This document shows positions 34,429 to 45,325 of a DNA stretch of 64,000 nt, piece after piece (positions within the stretch are counted from its first letter, which is position 1; the number at the start of each line of letters is the position of its first letter). Source of the stretch: Neocallimastix lanati (nom. inval.) (taxonomy: Eukaryota; Neocallimastigomycota; Neocallimastigomycetes; Neocallimastigales; Neocallimastigaceae). The notes beneath the pieces are model-generated. The model had not been told where the DNA came from. It ran no database searches and was given only the letters and a program-made list of their open reading frames with translations. The position numbers were made by a program, and so were the translations under genes. The stretch is taken from the NCBI GenBank assembly GCA_016946835.1, contig JACVTC010000021.1:597501-661500 (forward strand). Reading direction: 5' to 3'.

Positions 34429-35875
34429 TTATTTTGTTTTATTAAAATTAATGATTTCATTATTCAATCTAATTAAATAATTAAACCAATTTTCGATGAT
34501 ATCATTTTTACTACATCCAATATTTTTTAATTCGGCTTCCATATTTTTATAATATTCAACTAAAATATTAATGTCATCGACCCTTTCTGATATTCTGCTC
34601 TTTTTTCTCCAAATTCCTTTAATTCTCATATGGTAATCATAGTAAGATTTGGATTCTTCAAATTGTATTGTATATATTAATTTATAAAATGAAGGCTTTT
34701 TTACAAATAATTTTTTTAAATAACTGTTATAAGATTCTGAAGCATTATTTGTTATGTGGTCTATATTATTGTAATAATTCCAATATTTTATATTATAGAT
34801 ATTTAGAAATGTTTTCTCAAAATAATCTAAAAAATTCAAAAATTGGGAACAGGTAGATTTATATCTCATGCATGTATTTTTAATTTTATTAAAAATATCA
34901 GGTATGTATTCAATATTAATAAAACATAAATTAGAAATCGCTTTATAAAAAGTATTTAAAATATTATGATCTTTCACTTCCTTGTAACATAATTTATTTT
35001 TTTTTGTCATTAATAATCTTTTATAATGCCAAAAACAATATTTAATATTTATATTGGGAAAAATATTTTCCACTGCATTAGATATTCCTTTTTCAAAATC
35101 ACAATGAAAAATTTTTTCTGAGAAATTAATATTTGCATTATATTTAATTATATTTTTTTTTATTTCATTAAATAATATTTCGTAAGTTGTTTGTTCTTTG
35201 TTTTTTAATATTGACATGGAAGTAGTGTAAAAACAATTTAATTCTGTAACATAAGTTCTGGTAATGAATACTTGATAACTATTAGTTGGAGCTATTAAAA
35301 ATGTACCATCAGCAAATATATGCTTATTCTCCATAAATAATTTTGCTTGGAATGGTGATTGAAAAATTATTATATTAGAATTTTTGAATATCATAAAGTA
35401 TTCACCTCTTATTGTTTTATAATATTCAGATACATTAGGAACTTCATCAAATGTTTTTACATTAGGAAATAATTGTTTGTTTTTATATCTTGTTATTTGG
35501 GATTTAATTGTTTTATATTCAGTGCATATATATCCTATTTCTTGAGAAATTTTATCAAATATGCGTTTTGATTTTATATCAGAAGGAATCAAACTTTTTT
35601 TTATTTCATCTTTAATTTTATGTTTTATTAATGATTTGGATGCATTAATTTCATTACCAGGATGATTATGTGAAGAATCATAATTTAAAACCTCTTTATT
35701 ATCATTTAAAATAATAAAAGACTTACATTTATTTAATGTTTTATATTCTGTACATCTATATTTTTGTATTATCTTTTTTTAATTTTGAAAAATTATATTT
35801 AAATTTTCGATCTATAATTATTTGCTCTTTTCCTCGATTTGTTTCACTTATATCAATTTTTAGATTTCCCTCCAT
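34429..35875 (-). pseudogene. MULE transposase with FLYWCH-like zinc finger, one frameshift
   Basis: The enzyme cuts and pastes element D through its terminal repeats. From ATG 35875 the first 37 or so codons lead into a 7-base T run (35773-35779, plus strand) where the frame breaks; after it a FLYWCH-like finger follows (KYRCTEYKTLNKC, then HNHPGNE at about 35660). The MULE domain has the three acidic residues in FADGTF, HCDFEKG and NASESY and the metal-linked pair in YCFWHYKRL. Counting the finger it is about 480 codons, short but usual for this class. The core frame 35592-34429 is open and starts at a Leu codon, so it is not a separate gene. One base is the only defect. Confidence 0.85.
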
Positions 35876-36380
35876 CAAAATTTTTAATATAAATATTAAT
35901 AAATATGAAATATTTATTTTTTATTTTTTATTTAATATGTATTTTCAATTTTTTTAAAAATTACAGTTATAAATATAAATAAATATGAAAATATTTTATT
36001 TTATTTTAAGAAAATTACTAAAAAAATATTTATCTTTTTTTTTTTATTTTATTTTTTCATTATAAAATAAAATATTTATTTAATTATTATTTATTTATAT
36101 AATAAAAAATTACAGTTATAAACATAAATAAATATGAAAATATTTTATTTTATTTCAAGAAAATTACTAATAAAATATTTTATTTCAAGAAAATTACTAA
36201 AAAAATATTTATCTTTTCTTTTTATTATTTTATTTTTTTATTATAAAATAAAATATTTATTTAATTATTATTTAATTATTTATTTATATAAAAAAATTTA
36301 TATATAATACGCCATCTCAAAAACATGTGGCTTATATCTATTCACATGCAGTTCCGAAACGCGCTCTCCCCGTTGTAAAC

Positions 36381-36636
36381 ATATATAAAAACATAATATA
36401 AATAAAATACACGTGACGTCAAATGTATCAATGAAATTAATTATTAATATAAACCTTATTTATTAATATTCTCAGAATTATTAGGCCTAAGATAACCCTT
36501 TAAAATTAAACAAGAATTTATATTAATTATTAATTATTTAAATATATATATTATTTATAATTAAATAAATAATATTTTTAATTATTGAAATGTAAATAAC
36601 TGAAATTGAGATTTCAATTCAGTTATAATTTCAACA
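36381..36636 (-). repeat. Element C 3' LTR, fragment right of D
   Basis: It resumes the LTR after element D and ends at TTTCAACA (36636). On the minus strand it is preceded by the purine tract TATGGGAGGGCGT (36637-36649). Confidence 0.9.
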
Positions 36637-37198
36637 ACGCCCTCCCATAAAAATCGGATTCAAGACGATTTTTGTGTAACGATATGGAGGTCTAAATTTT
36701 TATTAAAAAAATTTTTGAAATTTCATAAATTAAAAATTTTTTAATTTCAAAGGAAGAAGGTCACTTGAGTCCTTTTAAATTTTTATAAAAAACCCCATTT
36801 CAAGTGACCATTTCATTGAAATTTTGAAATTTCTAAAATTTAGTAATATTAAAATTAGTTAATAAAATTGATGGTTGTGAATATAATGGTACCATTTTTG
36901 AATGAATTTGATATAGAATTTTTGAAATTGGAATTTTGAAATTTAATTTCAATTAACTTCTTAATTTGTTGCATTAAATTTTAAAAAAATGAAAATTATA
37001 ATAATTTATAAAATTTTGATTATGTTGAATTATAAATTGATTGTTAAGAGTGTAATATAGCTATATTTTTTGAATTTTTGAATTTTGAAATTTTGAAATT
37101 GAAATTTCATTTTAGAAATATTGAAAAATTAAAATTAACTAAAAAAATAGATAATAATAAAGTAAAAGTTAAAAATTAATAATAAAAAATAAAATTTC

Positions 37199-37234
<36 letters not shown>
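36637..37234 (-). other. Element C 3' UTR with two hairpins and a T/A run
   Basis: Between the pol stop and the polypurine tract lie a T run (about 37206-37236, poly(A) on the sense strand), a 10-bp perfect stem (36759-36768 with 36800-36809) and an 8-bp stem (36649-36656 with 36666-36673) beside the purine tract. No ORF. Confidence 0.6.
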
Positions 37235-37240
<6 letters not shown>

Positions 37241-40200
37241 ATATGCAATCGAAGTAAACTTCCTTCCATTCTTTAAATATAATAAATAAATGTCTTGATT
37301 TCTTGGGTTATTTTCAACTTCTTCTGAAGGAACCCAATCATAGGAATTTTTATATTTATACCTTACACGATATTCATAACATTTTTTCGTATAATTGGTC
37401 CTAAATCCTGCGATTTCTATAATATCCTTAATAGATTCATTATGAGATCTTCTTTTTCTATATTCTGAAGGAGTAGGAATGAAAGGCTCGAGCTCGGATA
37501 TATGGAATATTGGATGGTGTTTAGGGAAAGGAGATCTTTTTAAATCTATTTTATAATTATTATTATCTAAAGCTTCAAGTACTTTATAGGGTCCGTATTT
37601 ACAAGGTGATAATTTAGAATAATCTTCGACATTAAGAGAAGGAGGAGTTTGAACCCATACTAAGTCACCTTCTTTAAAAACAGGAGGTTCTAATCTTTTC
37701 TTATCAGCATGCCTTTTATATAATTCTTTGGAACGTAGTAAGACGTCTTTAATGTGATTAAAACTAGTATTTACATTTTTTATATATTTAAAATTAGTAT
37801 CCATTTGAGGTAATAAAAAGAATTCGTCCATGGAAGGATGGAACCCATAATTTATAAAGAAAGGAGTTTCCTTAGTAGATTCGTTAACCGAATTATTATA
37901 TGCAAATTCTGCAAGGTAGATCCAATCTATCCAGTCATCATGATAATAAGCTCTTGAATAAGCCCTAAGATATTGTTCAATAAAAGAGTTACACCTTTCA
38001 ACTTGTCCGACGGTTTCATGATGATCTGTGGTAGCTATATTATTTTTAATTTTTAATAAGTGCATAAATTCATTCCAAAGAGCACTTGTAAATTGTGATC
38101 CTCTGTCTGTATAAATATCTTGAGGTAAGCCATGTAGTTTAAAGATATTATTCATAAAGGCCTTAGCAGTTTGTTTTGCATCAGGTATTTGTTTAAAGGG
38201 AATTAAGTGGATCATTTTAGAAAAACGATCGACAACTACCATTATTACTGTATATCCTTTAGAATCAGGAAGACCGCATAAAAAGTCTATTTCAATAGAT
38301 TTCCAAGGTCTTTCGGAAGTATCCAAAGGTTGTAGAAGACCATATTTTCTGTGCCTATTTATTTTGTTTCTTGCACAGGATTGACAAGAGTTTACATATT
38401 TGGTTACATCTTCTTTTATTTTAGGCCACCAAAAGTTTCTTGTTATTAACTCTAAAGTTCTTCTAATTCCTAAATGACCGGCTGCGGGCTTTTCATGATA
38501 TTTTGTCAATATTTCTAATCGGAGAACTTCAGGAATATAGACTAGATTATTATAAAATATTAAATTGTCCTTTAATTTAAACTTTTCCATTTTTCTAAAG
38601 GGCTTATAAGACATATCATTTTTTACATTTTGAGGACTAAAGTAAAGTCGTATATCCTCAGCTGTAGCGTCAGACTTGGTAGCATCAATAATTCTTTCTA
38701 AAAGGTCACTTACAATACTAACAAAACATGGAATTTCTTTAACATTTTTAATGTCTAAAATATTTTCAGGTTTTTCTTCAGTGTTGTTTTTAATATAGTC
38801 AGGTCTTCTAGATAGACTGTCAGGTTTTCCGTTTTTGTTTCCCTGTCTATACTTTATTATGAAATTATATTCTTGGAAGAAAAGGTACCATCTGTGTTGT
38901 CTTTGATTTGCAACCTTTCCTCCTAATATGTATATTAAGTTCCTATGATCCGTATAAACAGTGATTTGGTATTTAGCACCAAGGAGTAGATGTCTCCAAG
39001 CAATAAAAGCATCCCTTATAGCGAGTAGTTCTTTGTCAGTAATTGTATAATTTATTTCGGCGTTTAGTAAACTTCTAGAATAATATGCTACTGGATGTAA
39101 ATTATTATCTTTATCCCTTTGAGATAGAACAGCACCAATAGCATAATTACTTGCATCACATTCTACTATAAAAGGTTTTGTAATATCAGGATGAAGTAGA
39201 ATTGGAGAAGTAATTAATCTTTAATTCCTTAAAAGCATTTTCACATTCATTCGTCCATAAAAATTTAATATTTTTCCTTGTTAAATTATGTAAAGGTTTT
39301 GCAATTTTTGCAAAATCTTTAACAAATCTTCTATAGTAATTACATAGGCCAATAAATCTTTGAACATCTTTTAAATTTTCTGGTCTTGGCCACTCTTCTA
39401 TAGATTTAATTTTCTTTGGGTCAGTAGATACACCATCACCAGATAAAATGTAACCTAAAAATTCAACTTTATTCTGGTCAAATTCACATTTTCCTAATTT
39501 TGCATATAAATTATTATTAATTAAAGTTTGAAGGACGTTTCTGACTTGATTATGATGCTCCTCCAAATCTTTGGAATAAATTAAAATATCATCTAAATAT
39601 AAGATCACACACTTTTCTAAGTATGGTCTAAGAATAGAGTTAATAAATGATTGAAAAGTGGCTGGCGCATTTTTTAATCCAAACGGCATAACTAAATATT
39701 CATAATGGCCATATTTAGTTCTAAACGCAGTTTTATATTCGTCACCCTCTTTTATTCTTATTAAATTATAAGCTGAACGTAAATCCAATTTCGTAAAATA
39801 TTTTTCTCCCTTTACTTTTTCTATTATATCTGTTATTAGAGGGAGAGGATATGAATTTCTTATAGTTACTGCATTTAATTTTTTATAGTCTACACATAAC
39901 CGAAGGGAACCATCTTTTTTCTTTTGAAAAAGGACAGGATATCCAGCAGGAGATTCTGATGGTCTAATAAATCCTTTTTCTAAATTTTCTTTTATATAGT
40001 CCTTAAGAACTTGTGATTCTTCTTCAGTTAATGGATAAATTGGGCCGTAATGAAGTGTAGCGTCTTTTTCTAAAACAATCTTACAGTCGGTTAAACGGTG
40101 AGGAGGTAATTTATCTGCCTCTTTTTTGCTAAATACGATTGCTAAATCTTGATATTGATGAGGAATTTCTTCTATTTTTGGTTCCTCATTTTCAATTTCA

Positions 40201-41125
40201 ACTTTATCTTTAGTTGAAAGAAAACAATATATTAAAAAATTATAACTAAATTCTTTTTTATTATTATATAAATCTCGATGATTTTTGTTAAATTTTTTGG
40301 AAGAAAATTTACTTTTAGATTTATTTAAATATTTTACATATACATAAATTTTAGAATTTTTATTAATAGAATTTTTATATTTATTAAACTTTGGATTTTT
40401 TGAAAAATTTTTAAATTTTTTAAATTAAATTTTTTGGAGATATTTTTTGAATAATTTTTTGATCGATTTTTTGAAAAATTTTTATAATAAAATTTATTTT
40501 TTATTTTTCTTTTAAAAAATTTATTTTTAAAAATTTTTCTTTTCAACGAGTTTAAATAAAAATTATTTTCCTTATGTTTTATGGATTTATTTTTGATTAT
40601 TTAAAGAATTATAATTTAAATAAGAATATAAGGTATTATTTTTATAATTGTAATGTATTTTGAATTTCCTAATAAACTGATTTCCAAAAAGTAAATCAGT
40701 AGGAATACAATTTGAGATTAAAAATTTTTCTTTAAAATCTTGAAAATAAAATTTATTATTTTTAAAAAATTTAATTTGAAAATTTAACCAAACAAATTGA
40801 TCTAATTTGGTAGTTCTGCCTGAAATACCTTTAACTAGGATTTTATTTTTTGTTTTTTGAATATTTAATTTTAATTTATTTGCTAATTTTTCTGTGATAA
40901 AATTGCAAAAGGATCCTGAATCTAACATAGATTCAGAAGTTAATTTTTGAATTTTTTCATTTTTAATTGAAAAATTATTTAAGAATTTAATAGGAATAAA
41001 TATTTGAATAAAAGGAATGTAGATGGGAGATTTGATTCATTGATTGAATCAAGTGTAGGAAAATTATAATAAATTGTTTTTAAATTTTTTGATGTTCTGG
41101 ACTCCTTTTGAAGTCCATCAATTAG
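37235..41125 (-). pseudogene. Element C Pol: protease, RT, RNase H, integrase, chromodomain-like tail
   Basis: In element sense: the frame opens at the slippery site, then protease MLDSGSFCNFIT (near 40920); a Lys/Asn-rich linker (40330-40586); RT from about 40130 (VDYKKLNAVT, KLDLRSAYNLI, MPFGLKNAPATF, YLDDILIYS at about 39600); RNase H (CDASNYAIGAVLSQ, YTDHRNL); integrase 38614-37500 (HEKPAAGHLGIRRT, C-x2-C, EIDFLCGLP, TDRGSQF, ETVGQVERCN) and a C-terminal chromodomain-like strand (VRYKYKNSYDWVPSEEV). The frame breaks near 41020, about 40430-40590 and about 39220. Catalytic motifs are kept, so decay is recent. Confidence 0.88.
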
Positions 41126-41131
41126 TTTTTT
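41098..41131 (-). promoter_or_regulatory. Predicted -1 frameshift signal, element C
   Basis: On the minus strand A AAA AAC (41131-41125) is in the gag frame directly before its TAA, then a 7-nt spacer and a 6-bp stem TGGACT (41117-41112) with AGTCCA (41103-41098) closing an 8-nt loop. The layout is that of F, G, I and A/B although the slippery bases differ. Confidence 0.75.
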
Positions 41132-42195
41132 TGGTTATTATGTTGATTATTATTATTGTTATTATTATTAAAATAATTATTTCTAGATTTATTTTTAGTA
41201 TAATAATAATTATTATTATTATAATTCTTGCTATTGTTTACATGTGGGCTTGAATGTTTCTTTCTCAAATTTTTATTATCAATATTATTTCTTAATTGGT
41301 CCTTACTTTTAATATTATTTTCAAATAAGATGCACTTAGTATAAATATCACCAAGCTTTGTAGGGAATTCTTCCATTTTATCTATTTCTTCTTGGAACTT
41401 TGGGTGAAGTCCATTATAGAAAAATAAGACTAAAGCTTCTTCGTCCCAAGACAGACCAGTAGTTAACGTTCTAAACTTTTCTATATAATCATTTATTTTC
41501 CCATACGAATGTTTTAATTTTACTAACTGGATTTTAGCCAATTTTTTACTTGCAACATTCGTAAAAGTTTTCTTTATATCACTTAATAATTTCTTTAGTG
41601 TTCCTGGATGATTGTTCTCGTTATAGGTAGCAATATACCAATTTCTTGCACCGTCTCTCAAACGAGATTTGACAAAGTTTATTTTTACTTCTTCTGGTAA
41701 TCCTAAGTTGGGATAAGTTGAGAAAGTATCTTCACATAATTGACAAAATAAATCTGTGTCATTAGTGTTTCCTGAGAAGAATCCAGGTTCAGGTACTTGT
41801 TGCAAATTATTAGAATAACTATTTTTCATGATGACATCATTGTCTGCATCACGTCTGGTAGAAATAGAGGCGTTATCATCTTGATTTTGTGGTACAGATT
41901 GGCTAGAAGAGGGATCATCATTGGTACTAATTTTTATATCTAATTTTTCATTGAATATTTTAGTTAAATTAGAAAGTTGATTAATAATATTTTTATTATC
42001 TCTATTAAGTGTATAGAGTTTTTTCTGTAAGTCTTGATTATATTTATTAAAATCTTCTTTTAATAAAAAGCTATCATTAACAGAAGAAGCTAATTCTGAT
42101 ACGGTAACTTGGGCGTCAGACCTTAACTTATTAACTTCTGACATTGGGGCAATGTCAGGTATTGAACTAGCCCAGACGTTCGTATAGTAAGACAT
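41122..42195 (-). CDS. gag: Element C Gag, intact (357 aa), without a zinc knuckle
   Basis: ATG 42195 (MSYYTNVWAS) lies about 34 nt from the LTR. A coiled-coil-like N-terminal part (about residues 25-90) precedes a retrotransposon capsid domain (about 140-290: EPGFFSGNTNDTDLF, GARNWYIATY, LKHSYGKINDYIEKFRTL). The tail is Lys/Asn/Tyr-rich and lacks any CX2CX4HX4C motif, as in Tf1 Gag. The basic tail presumably binds RNA instead. The frame ends CAA AAA AAC TAA at the slippery site. Confidence 0.88.
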   Translation of the reverse strand: MSYYTNVWASSIPDIAPMSEVNKLRSDAQVTVSELASSVNDSFLLKEDFNKYNQDLQKKLYTLNRDNKNIINQLSNLTKIFNEKLDIKISTNDDPSSSQSVPQNQDDNASISTRRDADNDVIMKNSYSNNLQQVPEPGFFSGNTNDTDLFCQLCEDTFSTYPNLGLPEEVKINFVKSRLRDGARNWYIATYNENNHPGTLKKLLSDIKKTFTNVASKKLAKIQLVKLKHSYGKINDYIEKFRTLTTGLSWDEEALVLFFYNGLHPKFQEEIDKMEEFPTKLGDIYTKCILFENNIKSKDQLRNNIDNKNLRKKHSSPHVNNSKNYNNNNYYYTKNKSRNNYFNNNNNNNNQHNNQKN

Positions 42196-42219
42196 ATCAA
42201 GGTAGCAACTAAAACTAGG

Positions 42220-42229
42220 GTAAGGTTAT
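42220..42229 (-). promoter_or_regulatory. Candidate self-primer binding site of element C
   Basis: On the minus strand ATAACCTTAC is flush with the LTR end. It is perfectly complementary over 10 bases to GTAAGGTTAT (42507-42498) in the same LTR, which begins 40 nt after the start of a TATAAAAG box (42547-42540). No TGG primer site is present. Confidence 0.65.
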
Positions 42230-42941
42230 TGTTAAGATTTTAATATAATTTATAGTTTAAATTTAAATAAAATAATATGGTTTATTAAAAAATATTCACT
42301 AAGTCGATATGTCTATATGGTAATATACTATATAGATATATAATAAAAATAATAAATATTTAAATGTTTAGTTTAATAAAAATTTATTTATAATAAACTT
42401 TGATAATTAGAATTATCAAATTAATTTAATTTTAAATTTGTTTATTTTATTTAATAATAAAATATCTATAATATATTACTATTAAGGTAATTTTACAATA
42501 ACCTTACAAAGAACATAAAAGATAGATTTTTACATCTTTCTTTTATACTTTGTAAGTTATATAATAATAATATTTAATTATAAGATAGTAATAATATAGT
42601 AATATAAATACTAATAAAATATAAGGATAAATTTAATTATATAATTAATTTGAATAATTGAATCTAATATAAATATGTTGTAAACATATATAAAAACATA
42701 ATATAAATAAAATACACGTGACATCAAATGTATCAATGAAATTAATTATTAATATAAACCTTATTTATTAATATTCTCAGAATTATTAGGCCTAAGATAA
42801 CCCTTTAAAATTAAACAAGAATTTATATTAATTATTTATTATTTAAATATATATATTATTTATAATTAAATAAATAATATTTTTAATTATTGAAATGTAA
42901 ATAACTGAAATTGAGATTTCAATTCAGTTATAATTTCAACA
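42230..42941 (-). repeat. Element C 5' LTR
   Basis: 712 bp, ends TGTTGAAA and TCTTAACA on the minus strand. It contains TATAAAAG (42547-42540), an 11-bp stem with one mismatch overlapping it (42517-42545) and the self-primer complement. It is followed by the TTAAT duplication. Confidence 0.92.
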
Positions 42942-42946
42942 TTAAT

Positions 42947-44053
42947 AATAATAAAATAAAATTATTATTAAATATTTTTATTAAAATCTTTTATTAATAT
43001 CAAATATAATAAAAATTATTATTAAATATTCTTATGAATTTCTTTTATTAATATTAAATATAATAAAAATTATTATTAAATATTCTTATTAAAATCTTTT
43101 ATAATAAAAATTATTATTAAATATTCTTATAAAATTCTTTTATTAATATTAAATATAATAAAAATTATTAAATATTCTTATAAAATTCTTTTATTAATAT
43201 TAAATATAATAAAAAATTATTATTAAATATTCTTATAAATTTCTTTTATTAATATTAAATATAATAAAAATTATTATTAAATATTCTTATTAAAATCTTT
43301 TATTAATATCAAATCTAATAAAAATAATTATTAAATATTTTATTAATATTAAATATAATAAAAATTATTACTAAATATTCTTATTAAAAATTATATAATA
43401 TTTAAATCATTACTAATTCTTATTTTTATATTAAGAATAATAAAAACCTATTTCAATAAATATTTGATATAAAATACAGAATTATAAGTTTCTGTATAAT
43501 ATTTTCTAAAACCTTTGAAATAAACTAAAAATAAAACAAAAATTAAAAATAAATTAAATCTTTATTAAAATAAAAATGAACTAAAATACAGAAGAATTCC
43601 AATAATAAAAATAATCTAAAATACAGAAAATATCAATTCTGTATAATTCTCTCTCTGAATAACAATATTAAGAAGAAGCTACCGCCCGGAATGCCCTTCG
43701 TGATACAAGCTCCAAATTAATTTTTTATATTTTAATTTAATAAATGTTATTTTTTTTTTTAAAAAAATAATTTAAAATAATAGTTAAAAATTAAAATAAA
43801 ATAGTTATAATAGTTTTTTTTTTATAAAGAATATATTAATAATAAATAAAATGTATTAAAATAAAAGTATAAAAAGAAGAATAAATTTCTTTCTTTTTAA
43901 TACTTGGAACAAATAATTTTAATTTTAAATTTAAATAAAGAATATTTTAAAATTTAATTTTTTTCTTGTTTCCAAACTTATTTTTATAGATATGTGTTAA
44001 TATTTATTTTTTTTTGTTTTGAATATCTTAGTGTTTCAACCCCAGCCCGTATC
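42947..44053 (+). repeat. First LTR of array B, right fragment
   Basis: It continues 30741-30791 after element C and ends CCCGTATCA at 44053. It contains the family minisatellite and the GC-rich ACCGCCCGGAATGCC island (about 43680). Confidence 0.9.
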
Positions 44054-44059
44054 ATTTTC

Positions 44060-45299
44060 GATACGGGGTGTCACTAAATACCTTGTATTTCCTATTAAAT
44101 ACTCTTAATAATAATAAAATAAAATTATTATTAAATATTCTTATTAAAATCTTTTATTAATATCAAATATAATAAAAATTATTATTAAATATTCTTATAA
44201 ATTTCTTTTATTAATATTAAATATAATAAAAATTATTATTAAATATTCTTATAAATTTCTTTTATTAAATATAATAAAAATTATTATTAAATATTCTTAT
44301 TAAAATCTTTTATAATAAAAATTATTATTAAATATTCTTATAAAATTCTTTTATTAATATTAAATATAATAAAAATTATTATTAAATATTCTTATTAAAA
44401 TCTTTTATAATAAAAATTATTATTAAATATTCTTATAAAATTCTTTTATTAATATTAAATATAATAAAAATTATTATTAAATATTCTTATTAAAATCTTT
44501 TATAATAAAAATTATTATTAAATATTCTTATAAAATTCTTTTATTAATATCAAATCTAATAAAAATTATTATTAAATATTTTATTAATATTAAATATAAT
44601 AAAAATTATTACTAAATATTCTTATTAAAAATTATATAATATTTAAATCATTACTAATTCTTATTTTTATATTAAGAATAATAAAAACCTATTTCAATAA
44701 ATATTTGATGTAAAATACAGAATTATAAGTTTCTGTATAATATTTTCTAAAACCTTTGAAATAAACTAAAAATAAAACAAAAATTAAAAATAAATTAAAT
44801 CTTTATTAAAATAAAAATGAACTAAAATACAGAAGAATTCCAATAATAAAAATAATCTAAAATACAGAAAATATCAATTCTGTATAATTCTCTCTGAATA
44901 ACAATATCAAGAAGAAGCTACCGCCCGGAATGCCCTTCGTGATACAAGCTCCAAATTAATTTTTTATATTTTAATTTAATAAATGTTATTTTTTTTTTTT
45001 TTAAAAAATAATTTAAAATAATAGTTAAAAATTAAAATAAAATAGTTATAATAGTTTTTTTTTATAAAGAATATATTAATAATAAATAAAATGTATTAAA
45101 ATAAAAGTATAAAAAGAAGAATAAATTTCTTTCTTTTTAATACTTGGAACAAATAATTTTAATTTTAAATTTAAATAAAGAATATTTTAAAATTTAATTT
45201 TTTTTTTTTCTTGTTTCCAAACTTATTTTTATAGTTATGTGTTAATATTTATTTTTTTTTGTATTGAATATCTTAGTGTTTCAACCCCAGCCCGTATCA
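44060..45299 (+). repeat. Second LTR of array B (5' LTR of the internal region)
   Basis: It begins CGATACGGGG after a TTTT spacer, ends CCCGTATCA and is followed 8 bases later by the primer site. It is 1240 bp long against 959 bp for the 3' LTR; the difference lies in a minisatellite with 54- and 40-bp units. Confidence 0.9.
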
Positions 45300-45307
45300 T
45301 AAAAATT

Positions 45308-45325
45308 TGGTGGAGAATCCGGGCG
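45308..45325 (+). promoter_or_regulatory. Element B primer-binding site
   Basis: TGGTGGAGAATCCGGGC lies 8 bases after the LTR. Its first ten bases equal those of elements G and F. Confidence 0.75.

Larger units (their letters stand above)
31248..36371 (-). mobile_element. Element D: Mutator-like DNA transposon (MULE)
   Basis: It interrupts the element C LTR and is flanked by the 9-bp direct repeat GTTGTAAAC (31239-31247, 36372-36380); the empty site is seen in the other LTR at about 42680. The terminal inverted repeats start GGGGGTGGTGCGTTTCGGAA and GGGGAGAGCGCGTTTCGGAA (16 of 20 match). Subterminal GAATGTGGCTT motifs repeat inside. It encodes a MULE transposase and carries a large TTTTA satellite. 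It is the youngest insertion at this site. Confidence 0.93.
30792..42941 (-). mobile_element. Element C: Tf1-like chromovirus relative on the minus strand
   Basis: LTRs are 42230-42941 (5' in element sense) and 30792-31247 joined to 36381-36636 (3'). The 5-bp target duplication TTAAT is at 30787-30791 and 42942-42946. Gag (intact) and a frameshifted pol run leftwards. It has no TGG primer site; the bases flush with the LTR are complementary to LTR sequence. The gag leader is only about 34 nt. Element D sits in its 3' LTR. Confidence 0.92.

Noticed and set aside
35736-35957. Plus-strand 73-codon ORF upstream of the MULE transposase
   Set aside because: It is antisense to the FLYWCH region and has only low-complexity aromatic content.
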